A DNA stretch of 23,982 nucleotides, from NCBI GenBank assembly GCA_011800805.1, contig MPNW01000826.1:13570-37551 (forward strand), written 5' to 3'. The notes below the pieces were generated by a model that was not told the origin of the DNA, searched no databases, and saw only the letters and a list, made by a program, of their open reading frames with translations. This DNA comes from Hirudo medicinalis. Taxonomy: Eukaryota; Annelida; Clitellata; Hirudinida; Hirudinidae. The translations under genes were made by a program, and so were the position numbers. Shown here in pieces: positions 1 through 11,323 of the stretch (its first letter is position 1; each line of letters begins with the position of its first letter).

Positions 1-634
1 AAGTTTTTCAAAATAAAAGATCCTGATTATTACGAATTTGAAAGTAAATCCTTTGATTTCTATTTCTTGGGCTTCGTGTCTTAATATAACAGTAAGAACT
101 GTCGAATTATAATATTCGCAATAACATTCGATAATAATAATAATAATAATAATATAAAATAATAATACAAAATAATAATAATATAAATAATAATGATAAT
201 AATAATAATAACAATACAAAATATTAATAATATAAATAATAATGACAATAATAAGTAACAATAATAATTCTTATTATTAACAATAATATTAATAGTTATT
301 CTTTTACAGGTCATATTTTCTTCGATGACGCCTTCAAAGGCGAGGAAGAGCAAGACAAGAGAACGAATGACTTCGTCAGGAGTCTTGTCAGCGTCATGGA
401 CGAAGCGGCATCGTGAGTTTGGAATGGAAAGAACCAACAAATTGTTAAACTTTGATTGACACATTCCAAGTTATTAAAATAAGTTATTACTCATAAAATC
501 TTTTAAACACTGCACTGCGTCGTCCACTGGTTGTCGGGTTTTGATTGTTCAACAAGGTCCCAGTTCTGAGGAGTTTAGAATTTTATTTTAGGAATAGATA
601 AGAGAATGAGTTTTCGGAGATAACTTACAAAAAA

Positions 635-669
<35 letters not shown>

Positions 670-724
670 TAATAATATTAATATTAACATCAATAATATT
701 AATAACAACAACAATAACAATAAT

Positions 725-769
<45 letters not shown>

Positions 770-3700
770 AATAATAATAATAATAATAACCAACTAATTT
801 ATGATTTCAACAATTAATTATATTTAATTTTTAAATGTTAAAAATCAAAATCTACCAATTCGTGTTTATATTCAAAACGTGTTCACACCGTATTACAGGG
901 CAGTGCACGGGATACCATTGTCCATCCCTCCCCCTTCCAAGTGCAGCACCCCATACGGGGGTCGTCTGGAGTATGACCTCCCTGGCAGCAACAAGATCAT
1001 CGTACATCTTAAGGACAGTTCCAAGATCAGACACAAGAAGAGGTGGAGTCAGGTGAACTATTCATTTTTTTTTTTATAAAATACGACCTTATCTCTGTTA
1101 CTATCACTCTTATTGTACTTATGGCTACAAATAATATCTTCACAAAATAAATAAATCACGCGACCTCGTTTGCATACTCCAAGGTCATGTACATGTACTA
1201 CTTCCTCGGCTACAACATAACAATGGGTCCTTACGACGATAGCAGAAAGTTGACCAAAGCAGAGAACACCTTCCTGTTGGCTCTTGACGGAGACGTCGAC
1301 TTTGAACCTTTGGCCGTCATTTTGCTGGTCGACCTTATGAAGAGGAATGACAAAGTGGCTGCCGCCTGTGGCCGCATCCATCCCACCGGCTCTGGTAGGA
1401 TTTCGATGGCCCTGGTTGTTGTTTTTGTTTTGTTTCAAGCTATCAATTTTTGATGAATTATTTGGTATGTCAGCAGAGTCAAATTTAAACTTTAATAACC
1501 CTAACCTTGACCCAACTTCAACCAATGACACATAAGCTATTGCAACTATTATTAATATTAATATTATTTAATTATTATTTTTTTATAATTATTATTATAC
1601 AAAAATATATTTGTGTTAACCCATGTTTTAGGACCAATGGTTTGGTACCAAAAATTTGAATATGCATTAGGACATTGGATGCAGAAGGCCACAGAACACG
1701 TCATAGGGTGCGTCCTGTGCTCCCCCGGATGTTTCAGTATGTTCAGGGGGCTTGCCCTGATGGATGAAAACGTCATGGGGGCGTATGCATCCCAGTCGAC
1801 TGAACCCTTTCACTACATTCAGTACGATCAAGGTATGGTCAATGACTTTATTTCATAATTAATTGTTGTTTAAACTTAAAATCTATTGCTAATCAGTTTA
1901 TTGCTTACCAGTTTGCCAATTGCCTATTTTGGTGCAATGTAAATCGTGTGTTCCCTTTCCTACTGGCAGGAGAAGATCGCTGGCTGTGCACGCTCTTGCT
2001 CCAGCAAGGATACAGGGTGGAATATTCGGCAGCCTCGGACTCATACACGTGCGTTCCAGAGGGCATCTCGGAGTTCTTCAACCAACGCAGACGGTGGATG
2101 CCATCGACGATGGCCAACATCATCGACCTGCTTCTTTCCTGGCAACATACGACAAAGGCGAATGAGGATATATCGTTCCTTTACATAGTTTACCAGGCGG
2201 CCCTGTTCGTGGTCTCCCTGGTTGGACCGGGGACCATATTCCTCATGATCGTCGGGGCTACGAACGTGGCCCTCAGTGGAAAACTCGGCATGAACATGAC
2301 TATCTTTCTCAGCGCCATACCCTTGCTTGTCTTCGTCTTTGCCTGCTACATGTGCAGTAGTGAATTCCAGGTGAGTTTCAAGCAATGACTTTTACGAACC
2401 TTTAAAAACACTGCATGCTATCAATTCCTTATTCACAGCTCGATTGATGTTTGTTAATATATTACATTTTTTAATATATTACATTTAATTATTTCTTGCA
2501 GCTTTTCCTCGCTTCCATCCTGACCTGCTTCTACTGCGTCATACAGATGCTGGTCTTGGTCGGACTTATGGTCCAAATGGCTTCGAATCCCATTGGCTTT
2601 CCGACCACAATCTTCTTTTTCTTCGTCAGCAGCATTTTCGTATTGGCCGGCATCCTTCATCCGCAGGAACTGGCATGCCTCTTCTGTGGATTCATCTATT
2701 ATTTGGCCATTCCTAGCATGTACATGCTGCTGAACATCTACGCCATTGTCAACCTCCACGTAGTCTCTTGGGGAACCAGAGAGGTCAAGCAGACGCCTAC
2801 AGAAAAGAAAATCCAAGACTTGAAAAAGGAGGAGGCCGAAAGAAAAATGATGGAAGAGGTTTTGAAAGAGAATAAGTTGACGCAGAGTCAAGCCGGCGGT
2901 GATAAGTCAAAACTGTTGCCGGTGCTGACGTCGGGTGGCGACGAAGGCGTTGCGTTCAGTTGTGGCAACTGCTTCAAAGTCATTTGCTGTGGGACAACTG
3001 ATGCAAAAGAGAGGCAGTTTGATCGCTTGTACTCTGAGATTCAGAAGCTGCAGCACTCCATCGAGCATCCAGAATGCCAGAGAAAGTGGAAAGACCGTCA
3101 CCAGAACCTACAGATCAAAGATCGAAGGAAGTCGAAAAGGAGATCAGCCGGATGGAGGAAGCAAGTCAAGCAGACAGTGCTTACATCGCGCCGGACAAAA
3201 CCGGTTGATCACGAAATTGTTGAATTATGAATTAACCCCCAGTTGTATGATTGAATTCTTTCAGAAACCATACAATCTTCTTCCGATAAAATGGAGCCCG
3301 ACACAGTCCCAGCTTGGATCAAGGACAAAGAACTCGGTAACGGTCCGATTGTTTATCTTAAACAAAAAGAGGAAACATTTTTTAAGGTACTAAAATACTT
3401 TTGTCTTTCAAAAAGTAGGCTTACTTAAAAGCTACTTTTGTAAATGGAAATTTATTTTATAAGTTGGCTATTACATCCAGTGATCACTTTAGTTGGGAAT
3501 CTAAGTTTAAAATAAGAAACAACAACATTCCACGCTTCAACTCAAGCTTCATTGACAGTTCTACAATTATCCCTTGCCTAGGACTTGATCAGTAAGCTGC
3601 TTTACCCTCTCAAAAAAGACAAACTGGCAGAGGAAAGGACAGGCACAGAGCTCAAGGACCTCAGAAATAAGATGTCTTTGAGCTTCCTGCTTCTCAACTT

Positions 3701-5372
3701 TACCTTCATCACTGTGGTCTGGTCGCTTCAGATGAACCTGGATAAACTCTACATACCATGGTTTTTTGGTGACAGCATCAAGGTCGACCCGATAGGATTC
3801 ACTTTCATGATTATCTTTGGCATCGTCATGGTCGTGCAGACACTGGGTTAGCATTGTTAATAATTTATAATTAATTCTATAAAAAGAAAGTTAAAATATA
3901 GCTTATTTTCATAATTTATTCAGTTGTCTCTGTTAGGTCTTTGTATGAGACTCAACTTTATAGTAAAACAGAACTTTGCTTTATTCCCAAAAACAATTGA
4001 AATAAAACACACGACTATCGACAACTGAAACATAATCCAAGAAAATCACCCGGGAACTCCTCGAAAGACACACCACGTACCAACTCCGTAATTAACTCGC
4101 ACGCTACCTTCCTTGAACCCCCATATCCACTCCTTTTATAAGAAACGTCTCCGCATTGTAATGCGAGGTCACAACAGTCTCAACAATTAACATAAAATAA
4201 TGGATAAAAATTACATTACAAATAAGTCTGAACTTAAAAACTCTTATCGTATGTCCGATTCAAATCGAGGATGAGTCAAAATATAAACTTGTCACGACAT
4301 TTTTATGATTGTAACATTCACCTTGAGCAACAAACGTTGCACCGACTGGCCGCACAAATGACATTCCTTTCCAAAGACTCTCCAAAATTATCCAGGAATG
4401 ATCGTCCATCGAACGAGCACTTTCCTCCACATCATGGCTTCAACGGAATTGAACTTCAAATGCTTCTCCAAGGGAAACAAGAATTCCAGGGACATAATAC
4501 GTGACTACCTCGATTTGGCCAGAGAAATGACTACGCTCAAGAACATCATGAAACCTCAGAGCGCAAAGTTAGTCATCAATTTAACTGTCGAATTGCACGT
4601 TAATTATTAATAGTTGTAAATAATAATCAATACATTAAATCTGTTAATATAAAAAATGCTAAAATAGTAACAATAAGCACCTCACTATTGAGACAATCAA
4701 GACTTGCACGGAGTTGAAAAAGCCAATAACAAGTATTTATAAAAAAAAAATCTCCTAATTACCACAATAATAGAGCAACGCCAAGTCCCTCCACTTATGT
4801 GGGCACTCTGGCAAGCGAGTTCAGTGCCGGTAGCAAAACCATGGCAAAGAAATCCCACTACCTCAGGAAAATAGGGAGGATCACAAGACTGAAGAACCAG
4901 AGAAGGGTTTACTTGTCCTTAGGAGAGGTTAGGGAAAAACCTAAACAACGACTTTATCTGCCATTAATAATAATAATAATAATAATAACAACAGCAACAA
5001 CAATAATAATAGTTCATTTGTATGGCGCCTTATGCATAGCATCAGAGGCACCTTGGTTATCCTCGCACAGATGTTCGTGTCTGGATCCTTTGGCTTGAGA
5101 AGAGTTGTTCCGTAATGATAATGATATTAATAATGATGATACTGATAATAATAACAATTATAATGACATTAATGGCAATAACGGGAAAACAGAATTTTCG
5201 GATGAATTGCGAGAGACTCCAGGAAGAGATCGACAAATGCCAGGACATGGAGGGAATCCAGAACAGGTTCAGAATGCCGGACGAAGTCTTCCACTTGATC
5301 AAAAGGAACTCCACGGCCACGATCCACAATTCCGACCATCAAGTCGCCGGTCATCCGACCAGTAATTTCTGA
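1..5372 (+). CDS. Chitin synthase, metazoan type, 3' part (5' exons outside window)
   Basis: Membrane glycosyltransferase (family GT2) that polymerises UDP-GlcNAc into chitin. Proposed exons: 1-43, 310-412, 899-1052, 1184-1394, 1632-1832, 1970-2370, 2502-3203, 3265-3386, 3582-3846, 4396-4567, 4774-4927 and 5193-5372 (TGA 5370-5372). All junction phases agree. Visible signatures are HIFFDDAF (from 312), the catalytic LALDGDVDF (about 1277), EDRWL (1972), the processive-synthase motif QRRRW (about 2083) and WGTRE (about 2769). Hydrophobic membrane segments follow QRRRW. After WGTRE comes a charged, probably coiled-coil, region, then two more membrane helices in the 3582 exon and the conserved HIMASTELNFKCFSKGN in the 4396 exon. 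Exon 2502-3203 is read in three successive frames, with apparent extra bases near 3066 and 3127; without them translation would end at 3230. The final two exons are less conserved and their borders less certain. The family is well known; spiralians often carry several copies. Confidence 0.93.
44..309 (+). repeat. Chitin synthase intron filled with an (AAT)n microsatellite
   Basis: The intron starts GTAAAT after the codon fragment GAA-A and ends TTTTACAG. Most of its length (about 131-297) is an imperfect AAT/ATA repeat with interruptions of C and G. Apparent isoleucine/leucine-rich or asparagine-rich reading frames here come from the repeat and are not genes. Confidence 0.85.
413..898 (+). 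repeat. Chitin synthase intron with AAT and AAC microsatellite
   Basis: Begins GTGAGT and ends TATTACAG. Positions 637-793 hold an AAT tract grading into an (AAC)n tract (about 717-767) and back to AAT. The rest is unremarkable AT-rich sequence. Confidence 0.8.
3847..4395 (+). other. Chitin synthase intron, 549 bp, nothing recognisable
   Basis: This gap separates the exon ending in the membrane segment before 3846 from the exon starting at 4396. It begins GTTAGC and ends TATCCAG, and joins phase 1 to phase 1. It is AT-rich with no coding stretch, RNA gene or repeat that I can support. Confidence 0.6.
4966..5065 (+). repeat. Microsatellite plus unique tail, copy 1 of a shared module
   Basis: An AAT/AAC tract (4966-5010) is followed by a non-repetitive tail containing ATTTGTATGGCGCC, TATGCATAG and ATCAGAGGCACC. 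A similar order (tract, ATTTGTA, TATGCA, GGCGTCAGAGG, ACC) occurs at 11496-11605, so the two look like copies of one dispersed element. This copy sits in the last chitin synthase intron. Confidence 0.45.
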
Positions 5373-5670
5373 TTTCCAGTCGAAATGAATGGCTATGAAG
5401 CCATGCATGAGCCTCTCATGGACGATTATCGTAGTTTCAAATTTAGTGATGCTAAAGGTCCTTTCACTTGTTCGTGCTCGTAATCAAAACTTAAGTTTCA
5501 AGCTATCTATATATTCAAAACATTATGGGTTTCCACTAACTTTTGGGGATTTTAAGCGAATAACAGTAAAAATACAAACTCTTCGGCTTAAGTCGGTTGT
5601 ATTTTACGTCGGACGAACGTCAGTCGATACAATCCGAAGGTCGCGAGTTAAAGTTTAAAACCAATCGAGA

Positions 5671-5676
5671 AATAAA
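5671..5676 (+). terminator. Candidate polyadenylation signal for chitin synthase
   Basis: AATAAA about 300 bp after the TGA at 5370-5372 is the first canonical hexamer found downstream. This is a position-based suggestion only. Confidence 0.4.
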
Positions 5677-5719
5677 AAGCTACAAAGCATTGATTGCCAT
5701 CTACCTATCATAGGAGGGA

Positions 5720-5933
5720 ACAGGTGAAACAAGATGGCCGAGAGGGATGAAGCAAAATCACGATGATTACTCGACTTAGATGATCCCAGGGCAGGTTTTG
5801 AAGCCAGGCGACAACTGCACCATCCAGCAACACCAAAATGTGGAATGCTATCATTACCATGAGTAGGAAAGAGCCTAGTGCCTACAACAAAGCTAATATC
5901 AGCGGCTTTGACAACTCAGACGAGAGATTACCA

Positions 5934-5999
<66 letters not shown>
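5720..5999 (+). mobile_element. Possible degraded tRNA-derived SINE with (GAT)n tail
   Basis: GATGGCCGAGAGGGATGAAG near 5733 resembles a tRNA-Ser/Leu-type A box, and GGTTTTGAAGCC near 5794 is a poor match to a B box. The segment ends in a perfect (GAT)n run at 5934-5999, which could be the simple-repeat tail. The match is weak and no target-site duplication was identified. Confidence 0.25.
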
Positions 6000-6206
6000 A
6001 GGCATTGGTAACTGCAATGCAACCGTCAAAACAAATATAACAAAAATTTCCAGTCCTGAAATAAGCTTTGACCTCTAGGTTTCCAGTAAGGATGCCTAAT
6101 GCTTCAGGCAATAGCAGTAATAAACCTTCTATTATGCGCAGCCAGCCAATCAAATTTAGTGAAAGGTAATTTTGTCACACACGTAATTTTGCTTATGAAC
6201 ACAATT

Positions 6207-6270
6207 GATGATGATGATGATGATGATAATAATGATAATAATAATGATAATAATAATAATAATAATGATG

Positions 6271-6310
<40 letters not shown>

Positions 6311-6343
6311 TCACAACAATGATGATGATGATGTTTAATGTCT
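6207..6343 (+). repeat. Compound microsatellite (GAT)n-(AAT)n-(GAT)n
   Basis: A run of GAT units passes into AAT/GAT mixtures and back to GAT. It explains the long asparagine, methionine, isoleucine and histidine homopolymer frames seen on both strands here. Confidence 0.95.
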
Positions 6344-6704
6344 ATGCAATCTGCCATCTGTCGGAAAAACAAAGCGATCATGTGACCTCCGTCGGACTCG
6401 ATCAACTAGGAATCCGCTGCACGTTCCGAACGAACCGACCGGATTTAAATTTGGAGAATCGAAACATTTAAAGAAAATAAAAATGAAAAAAACATTTTAA
6501 CATTTTAAAAAATATTGTTGCAAAAAAATATGTAATAGAGTTAAGAATGAAATGAAAACTTAATATCCCGGTAATCCTCTGAATAATTGCCGTAAAATCG
6601 TACGATCAGCAGGAGTTGAAAAACCCAGAGCGCAATTTCAGCATCTGTAGTGGTTAGATGATGAAGCACTTACAGGAAAAAAGACGATCCTTTGACTTAA
6701 GTAG

Positions 6705-6752
<48 letters not shown>

Positions 6753-7133
6753 CAACAATAATAATCTCTAATTAATAATAATAACGCCAGCATCAATATC
6801 TCATTTAGTAACAATCTTATTACGAGTCCAGACGACTTAAGCCAAGTCAAGCCACTCTGGCATTCATCACTATTGTCGCAACGGTGATCGGACATCGTCT
6901 TTGTCGTCGTCTCAACGGTCACCAATGGCAACCAGCATGCACAACTTTCAAAACAATCAATCACCTGAATCGAATTATGTACAAGGTGGTGATAAGCAAA
7001 AAAAAAAAAGATATGACATCACCCCGACAACAACAACAACGGGTGCTAAAAGTTGCTACTATGATGATGATGATGATGATGATGATGATGGTTATGGTTA
7101 TTAAGATGATGGACGACGATGGCAAATAGCGGA

Positions 7134-7139
7134 TTTAAT
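7134..7139 (-). terminator. Candidate variant polyadenylation signal for cytohesin
   Basis: TTTAAT on the + strand reads ATTAAA on the gene strand, the commonest variant signal. It lies about 100 bp past the stop codon at 7239-7241. I saw no canonical AATAAA nearer on that strand. Confidence 0.35.
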
Positions 7140-7238
7140 CTCCAAGTTGATTAAAAAAAAACAAGAATCAAGGTCAACTATCAGTTCTAAGAGCTACGGG
7201 ATTATTGGATATGCTGTTCGACACCCTCTCTCCGGTCT

Positions 7239-10162
7239 TCACAGCCGCAGCGGCTGACCCCTCCTAGCTGCCTGGATGTCGTTTTCCATCAACTCCGCTA
7301 TGCTCTCCCTGTGAAACGAGGCAGGTTTCGAACTAGGTGACTTTGAGATGAGAGGAACAATCCAAATAAACATTGTTTAAGATTTCCACTAACACCACCA
7401 TCATCAATGTCAACCTAATATCATCACCATCAACATCTACCTGGCATAATCATCATCATCATCATTGACAAAGTATCATCATAATCATAATTACTTGCCT
7501 GATGACTTGTATCCAATCATTCTTCTCCTCCTGAGTGGAAGCAGACATCCTGTACACACTGTGCTTACCTGTTTAGGACGAGTGACACCGTTGTTACCAG
7601 TGAAGAAGAATTGGCAAATAAAAACTTCAAATCGGGATAATAATAATAATAACAAAATAATAATAATAATAACAACAACAACAACAATGATAATAATAAT
7701 AATAATAACAATACAATGTTGATTATGATCCAATTTAGAACTGCTGTAAGCATTTCATAAGCACTTCAAATCTCCCCATCAAGTCGACCGTCGTACTACC
7801 TACGACGATGACGACAACGACGACTACCACCGATGTCATTGTAACCATGACGTCGGACATGATTCCCGCCCGAGGCACTTCAATGTCACAGAAACAGCTT
7901 CCAAATCTGCCTGCAACGAACACTTAATCGCTCGAAACAACCTCGAGACTGAAAGTTCAACAGAACAATTATCCGTCTGAGTTTCAACTTCACCTTCACC
8001 AGCTGACTCTAAGGACGCGCACGCACACTAAGCACGAGTCAGCACATGCCAACCAGATTTACGGTCATTACTCAATTTAATCGTCCAAAACTCCCATAAT
8101 TGAGTTGTGATAGGCTGTCAATAATTAGCTGCTGTCGTCATCATCATCACCATCACCATCATCACCATCACCATTATCAGCATCATTATGACGCACGTAG
8201 ATTTTTAGCTCACAGTGGCTACTGATAAAGTGATGCTCAGAGGTATCTCAGAAATAAGACCGTCCGACTAAATTTTGTCAACGTTCATCCTCCTTCATTC
8301 CATCTTAAAAGATGGACGATCGGGCGAACGTGAGTCGACAAGGGAAATGGATGAGTCGTAAATTGTAATACAAGCTGTAACTAAAAAAAACTGGTCAGCA
8401 TGCTAGGAACATTATTCAACTCAGTACTACAACGACAAACATTCTAAACAAGACGTCGTTTATATGTTTGCTCGTAAAACAAAACAAAACGAAAACGTAT
8501 CGTGTAAACCGACCTTCGATGACCTTGCCCTCCGAGTCCGTCTTGCAGGCCTTGATGACGTCATTGTTGGTCGAGTAGAGTTCAAAGCAGTTCTCCTTAT
8601 TCCTGTCTGTCACCTCCCTCACCTGGATCTTCTCCAGTGGAATTATGCCCTTTGGCTCCTTGTCCTGGTTGATACAAATATAAATGATAGTATAACAACA
8701 ACAACAATAATAATAATAAGGAAAATTTAATAGAGGCTATGTATATAGCATCATCATCATCATCATCATCATCATCACCATAATTACCATAACATCATCA
8801 TCAGCTTCATGAGACATTATGAATTATGATGAATATTATAATCACATTAGATGTAACAAGGTTGATGACAATGAATATTGCATTGTATGGCTAAATCAAG
8901 CACTTGTCATTCAAAACTCCCTACAGGCTTGCAATTCTTTGCCGTCCTACACGGACAAAACATTCCTCTTTTAAATCGACTAGGTCCAGTCGCATAACGT
9001 AACGACCCGATTATAATAATTAATGCATGGATATAAAATGTCATGAATATTAATTAGTGGACTCACGGTGGTGAACAGGAAGTAGTAGAGGCAGTTGTCG
9101 CTCAGTATGAACCACCTTCTCTTCCAGCTCTTGTAACGACCGCCTGGGAGCACGAGGGTCAGATGGATTCGTTAACGAATTAACGATTAATAATAAGTTA
9201 ACTTAGCACAATAATAATAATAATAACAGTAACAATAACAATAAGCCATAACTAAGTGGTTGAATTGGATGCAATGCCGTCAATCACAACAACCCGTCGA
9301 TGGCAAGAGCTAGCAGGACGTCGCATGCTACGACATGCACGACAACACGATGACGTTGCAGGGGTGCTCGCGTCAAACGAGCCCATTAAGAAGTAACGAA
9401 CAACAATACTTTTGCACGTAGAGCACACACACACATACACACACACATACACACACAATTACATAATTACACCTCACAAATGAGAATTAGTAAATAAAAA
9501 TACAACCTCAGTTTTTAACTAGATAATAAATTCTAATTTATGCCTATAAATTCTAATTGGCTGAAAGGTTAGGCACTATTTTGGCCATTGCTCACTGATC
9601 ACCAATTGAGAGGAAGGCTGTGATGACTCATTTCCTTCCTAATTCGTGACTTTTGACCTTTCTTCAAGTCCTACTCATCTCACGACAATTTCTTTCCTCG
9701 TTTCACGAGGCAATATTTTATGAGATATTAACCTGATCAATTTTAAATCCATTTCCACCAATGATCGGGTTAATGTTTAATTCTTTTGTCCGCTGAATTC
9801 CGGACTTTCCATACTTTGGACGTCCTGGGACTGGTATTTTGGACGAGTTTCACCATCCAATGGGCATCATCAGAATGAAACTCAATCCTCTGTAATACGT
9901 TGTCAATGACAACCATCATAACAACAACATCAAGGCTCAACTAGCAAGTCCTGTAGTCACCAATCACATTTCATTTCAGTTTGAGAGTGCAGACCTGGCA
10001 AGATATTCAGTACAATCATTTATCTAGTTAATAATAATAATAATAATAATAAGAAAAATAATTAATAAATATTATCTAAATAAAAATTTCTAATTTATGA
10101 AACTTATCTTACCAAGTAACTTAGCAAAACATGTTGCTGAACAAACCCTTGGATCATTTATT

Positions 10163-10197
<35 letters not shown>

Positions 10198-11289
10198 AAT
10201 TGCTCAGCAGACAGCAAATGCTTATTCTACAAGATTAACATGCTTTAGATATGCAAGTTCACACATGCTTGCTTGTAATCAACCTTACATAACTATATGT
10301 AATAGCAACATACAGCCTATTCAGCATTACGAGCTACATCCATCCAACCAACCATCCATCCATCCATCCAACCAACCATCCATCCATCCATCCATCCATC
10401 CATCCATCCATTCTGCAGGCAAATAATTACTGCCAGGTCGCGAAATAGCGAATCAACTACTTGTAACTGCAACCACTACGTTCTGCATCACGACAAGCAC
10501 AACGGCGATAACAATAGAACTAAGATAATTAATATTATTGGGTTAATAATTAATTACATTTATAAATATAAACATCTTAATATGCATAATACACAAAAAC
10601 ATGACGACATTAGTCACCATGAATTATCAGAGCAATGGAAGTGAAATCAAAGCAACAAACAGCATAAAGCTTCAAGCTTAGAAATGCAGAAATCCAAGCG
10701 GCATTCGAATGTTTGCAAACAGCAAATGGTTCAGGTTTAGCAAATGGTCAGTAATTGGTTAGCAAATGGTCAGTAATTGGTTAGTGAATGGTCAGTAATT
10801 GGTTAGTGAATGGTCAGTAATTGGTTAGCAAATGGTCAGTAATTGGTTAGCAAATGGTTAGCCAGAAAGCAAAAAGTCAGACTCGTTCGGCGTTGAAGGT
10901 TGTTAGCTTCGAGTGGAATGAATTAGCGAGAGCAAAAAGAGCAATGAAAATGAAAAAAATCGTAAAAAAACTTTTTTTGGAGCTTGGCGCATACTTTGGA
11001 TGAGACACTCCAGCATAAATTAATAATATCCGTCTGCCATTGTTATCCAGCATAATTATTGACATTAGTCTACCATTGCTAAAACCTAAAACTCCTCTGC
11101 ACGATCCCATTTGTCATCATTCGAGCATTCAATTTGCATGCTTTGTAGCAAACAAACAAACAAACAAAACGAGGAGATATGAGAACTTAAAATTTGGCAG
11201 CTGTTTTTGAAAGTTGCATTTCCACGGAGACTTATTAAATAATGCAAATATTAAATTGTTACTAACAGAAAATAATAATAACAACAACG

Positions 11290-11323
<34 letters not shown>

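Larger units (their letters stand above)
5373..7238. other. Convergent intergenic region between chitin synthase and cytohesin
   Basis: It holds the 3' flanks of two convergent genes. Contents are a possible degraded tRNA-like SINE (about 5720-5933), (GAT)n at 5934-5999, GAT/AAT tracts at 6207-6343, (AAT)n at 6710-6785 and (ATG)n at 7060-7090. No conserved reading frame was found; the frames that stay open are microsatellite translations. Confidence 0.7.

Noticed and set aside
3074..3208. Separate short reading frame starting MPEKVERPSPEP
   Set aside because: Only the later part (from about 3128) looks like chitin synthase; the start is better explained by the frame breaks in the surrounding exon.
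5934..6343. Open frames with long Met, His, Asn, Asp or Ile runs on both strands
   Set aside because: Produced by GAT and AAT microsatellites; flanking residues show no domain.
7260..7340. B-box-like GGTTTCGAACTAGG next to the last cytohesin exon
   Set aside because: No convincing A box at the right distance; the match is too short to call a SINE.
10735..10862. Regular repeats that could be taken for a CRISPR array
   Set aside because: Units are contiguous with no spacers, and the genome is animal.
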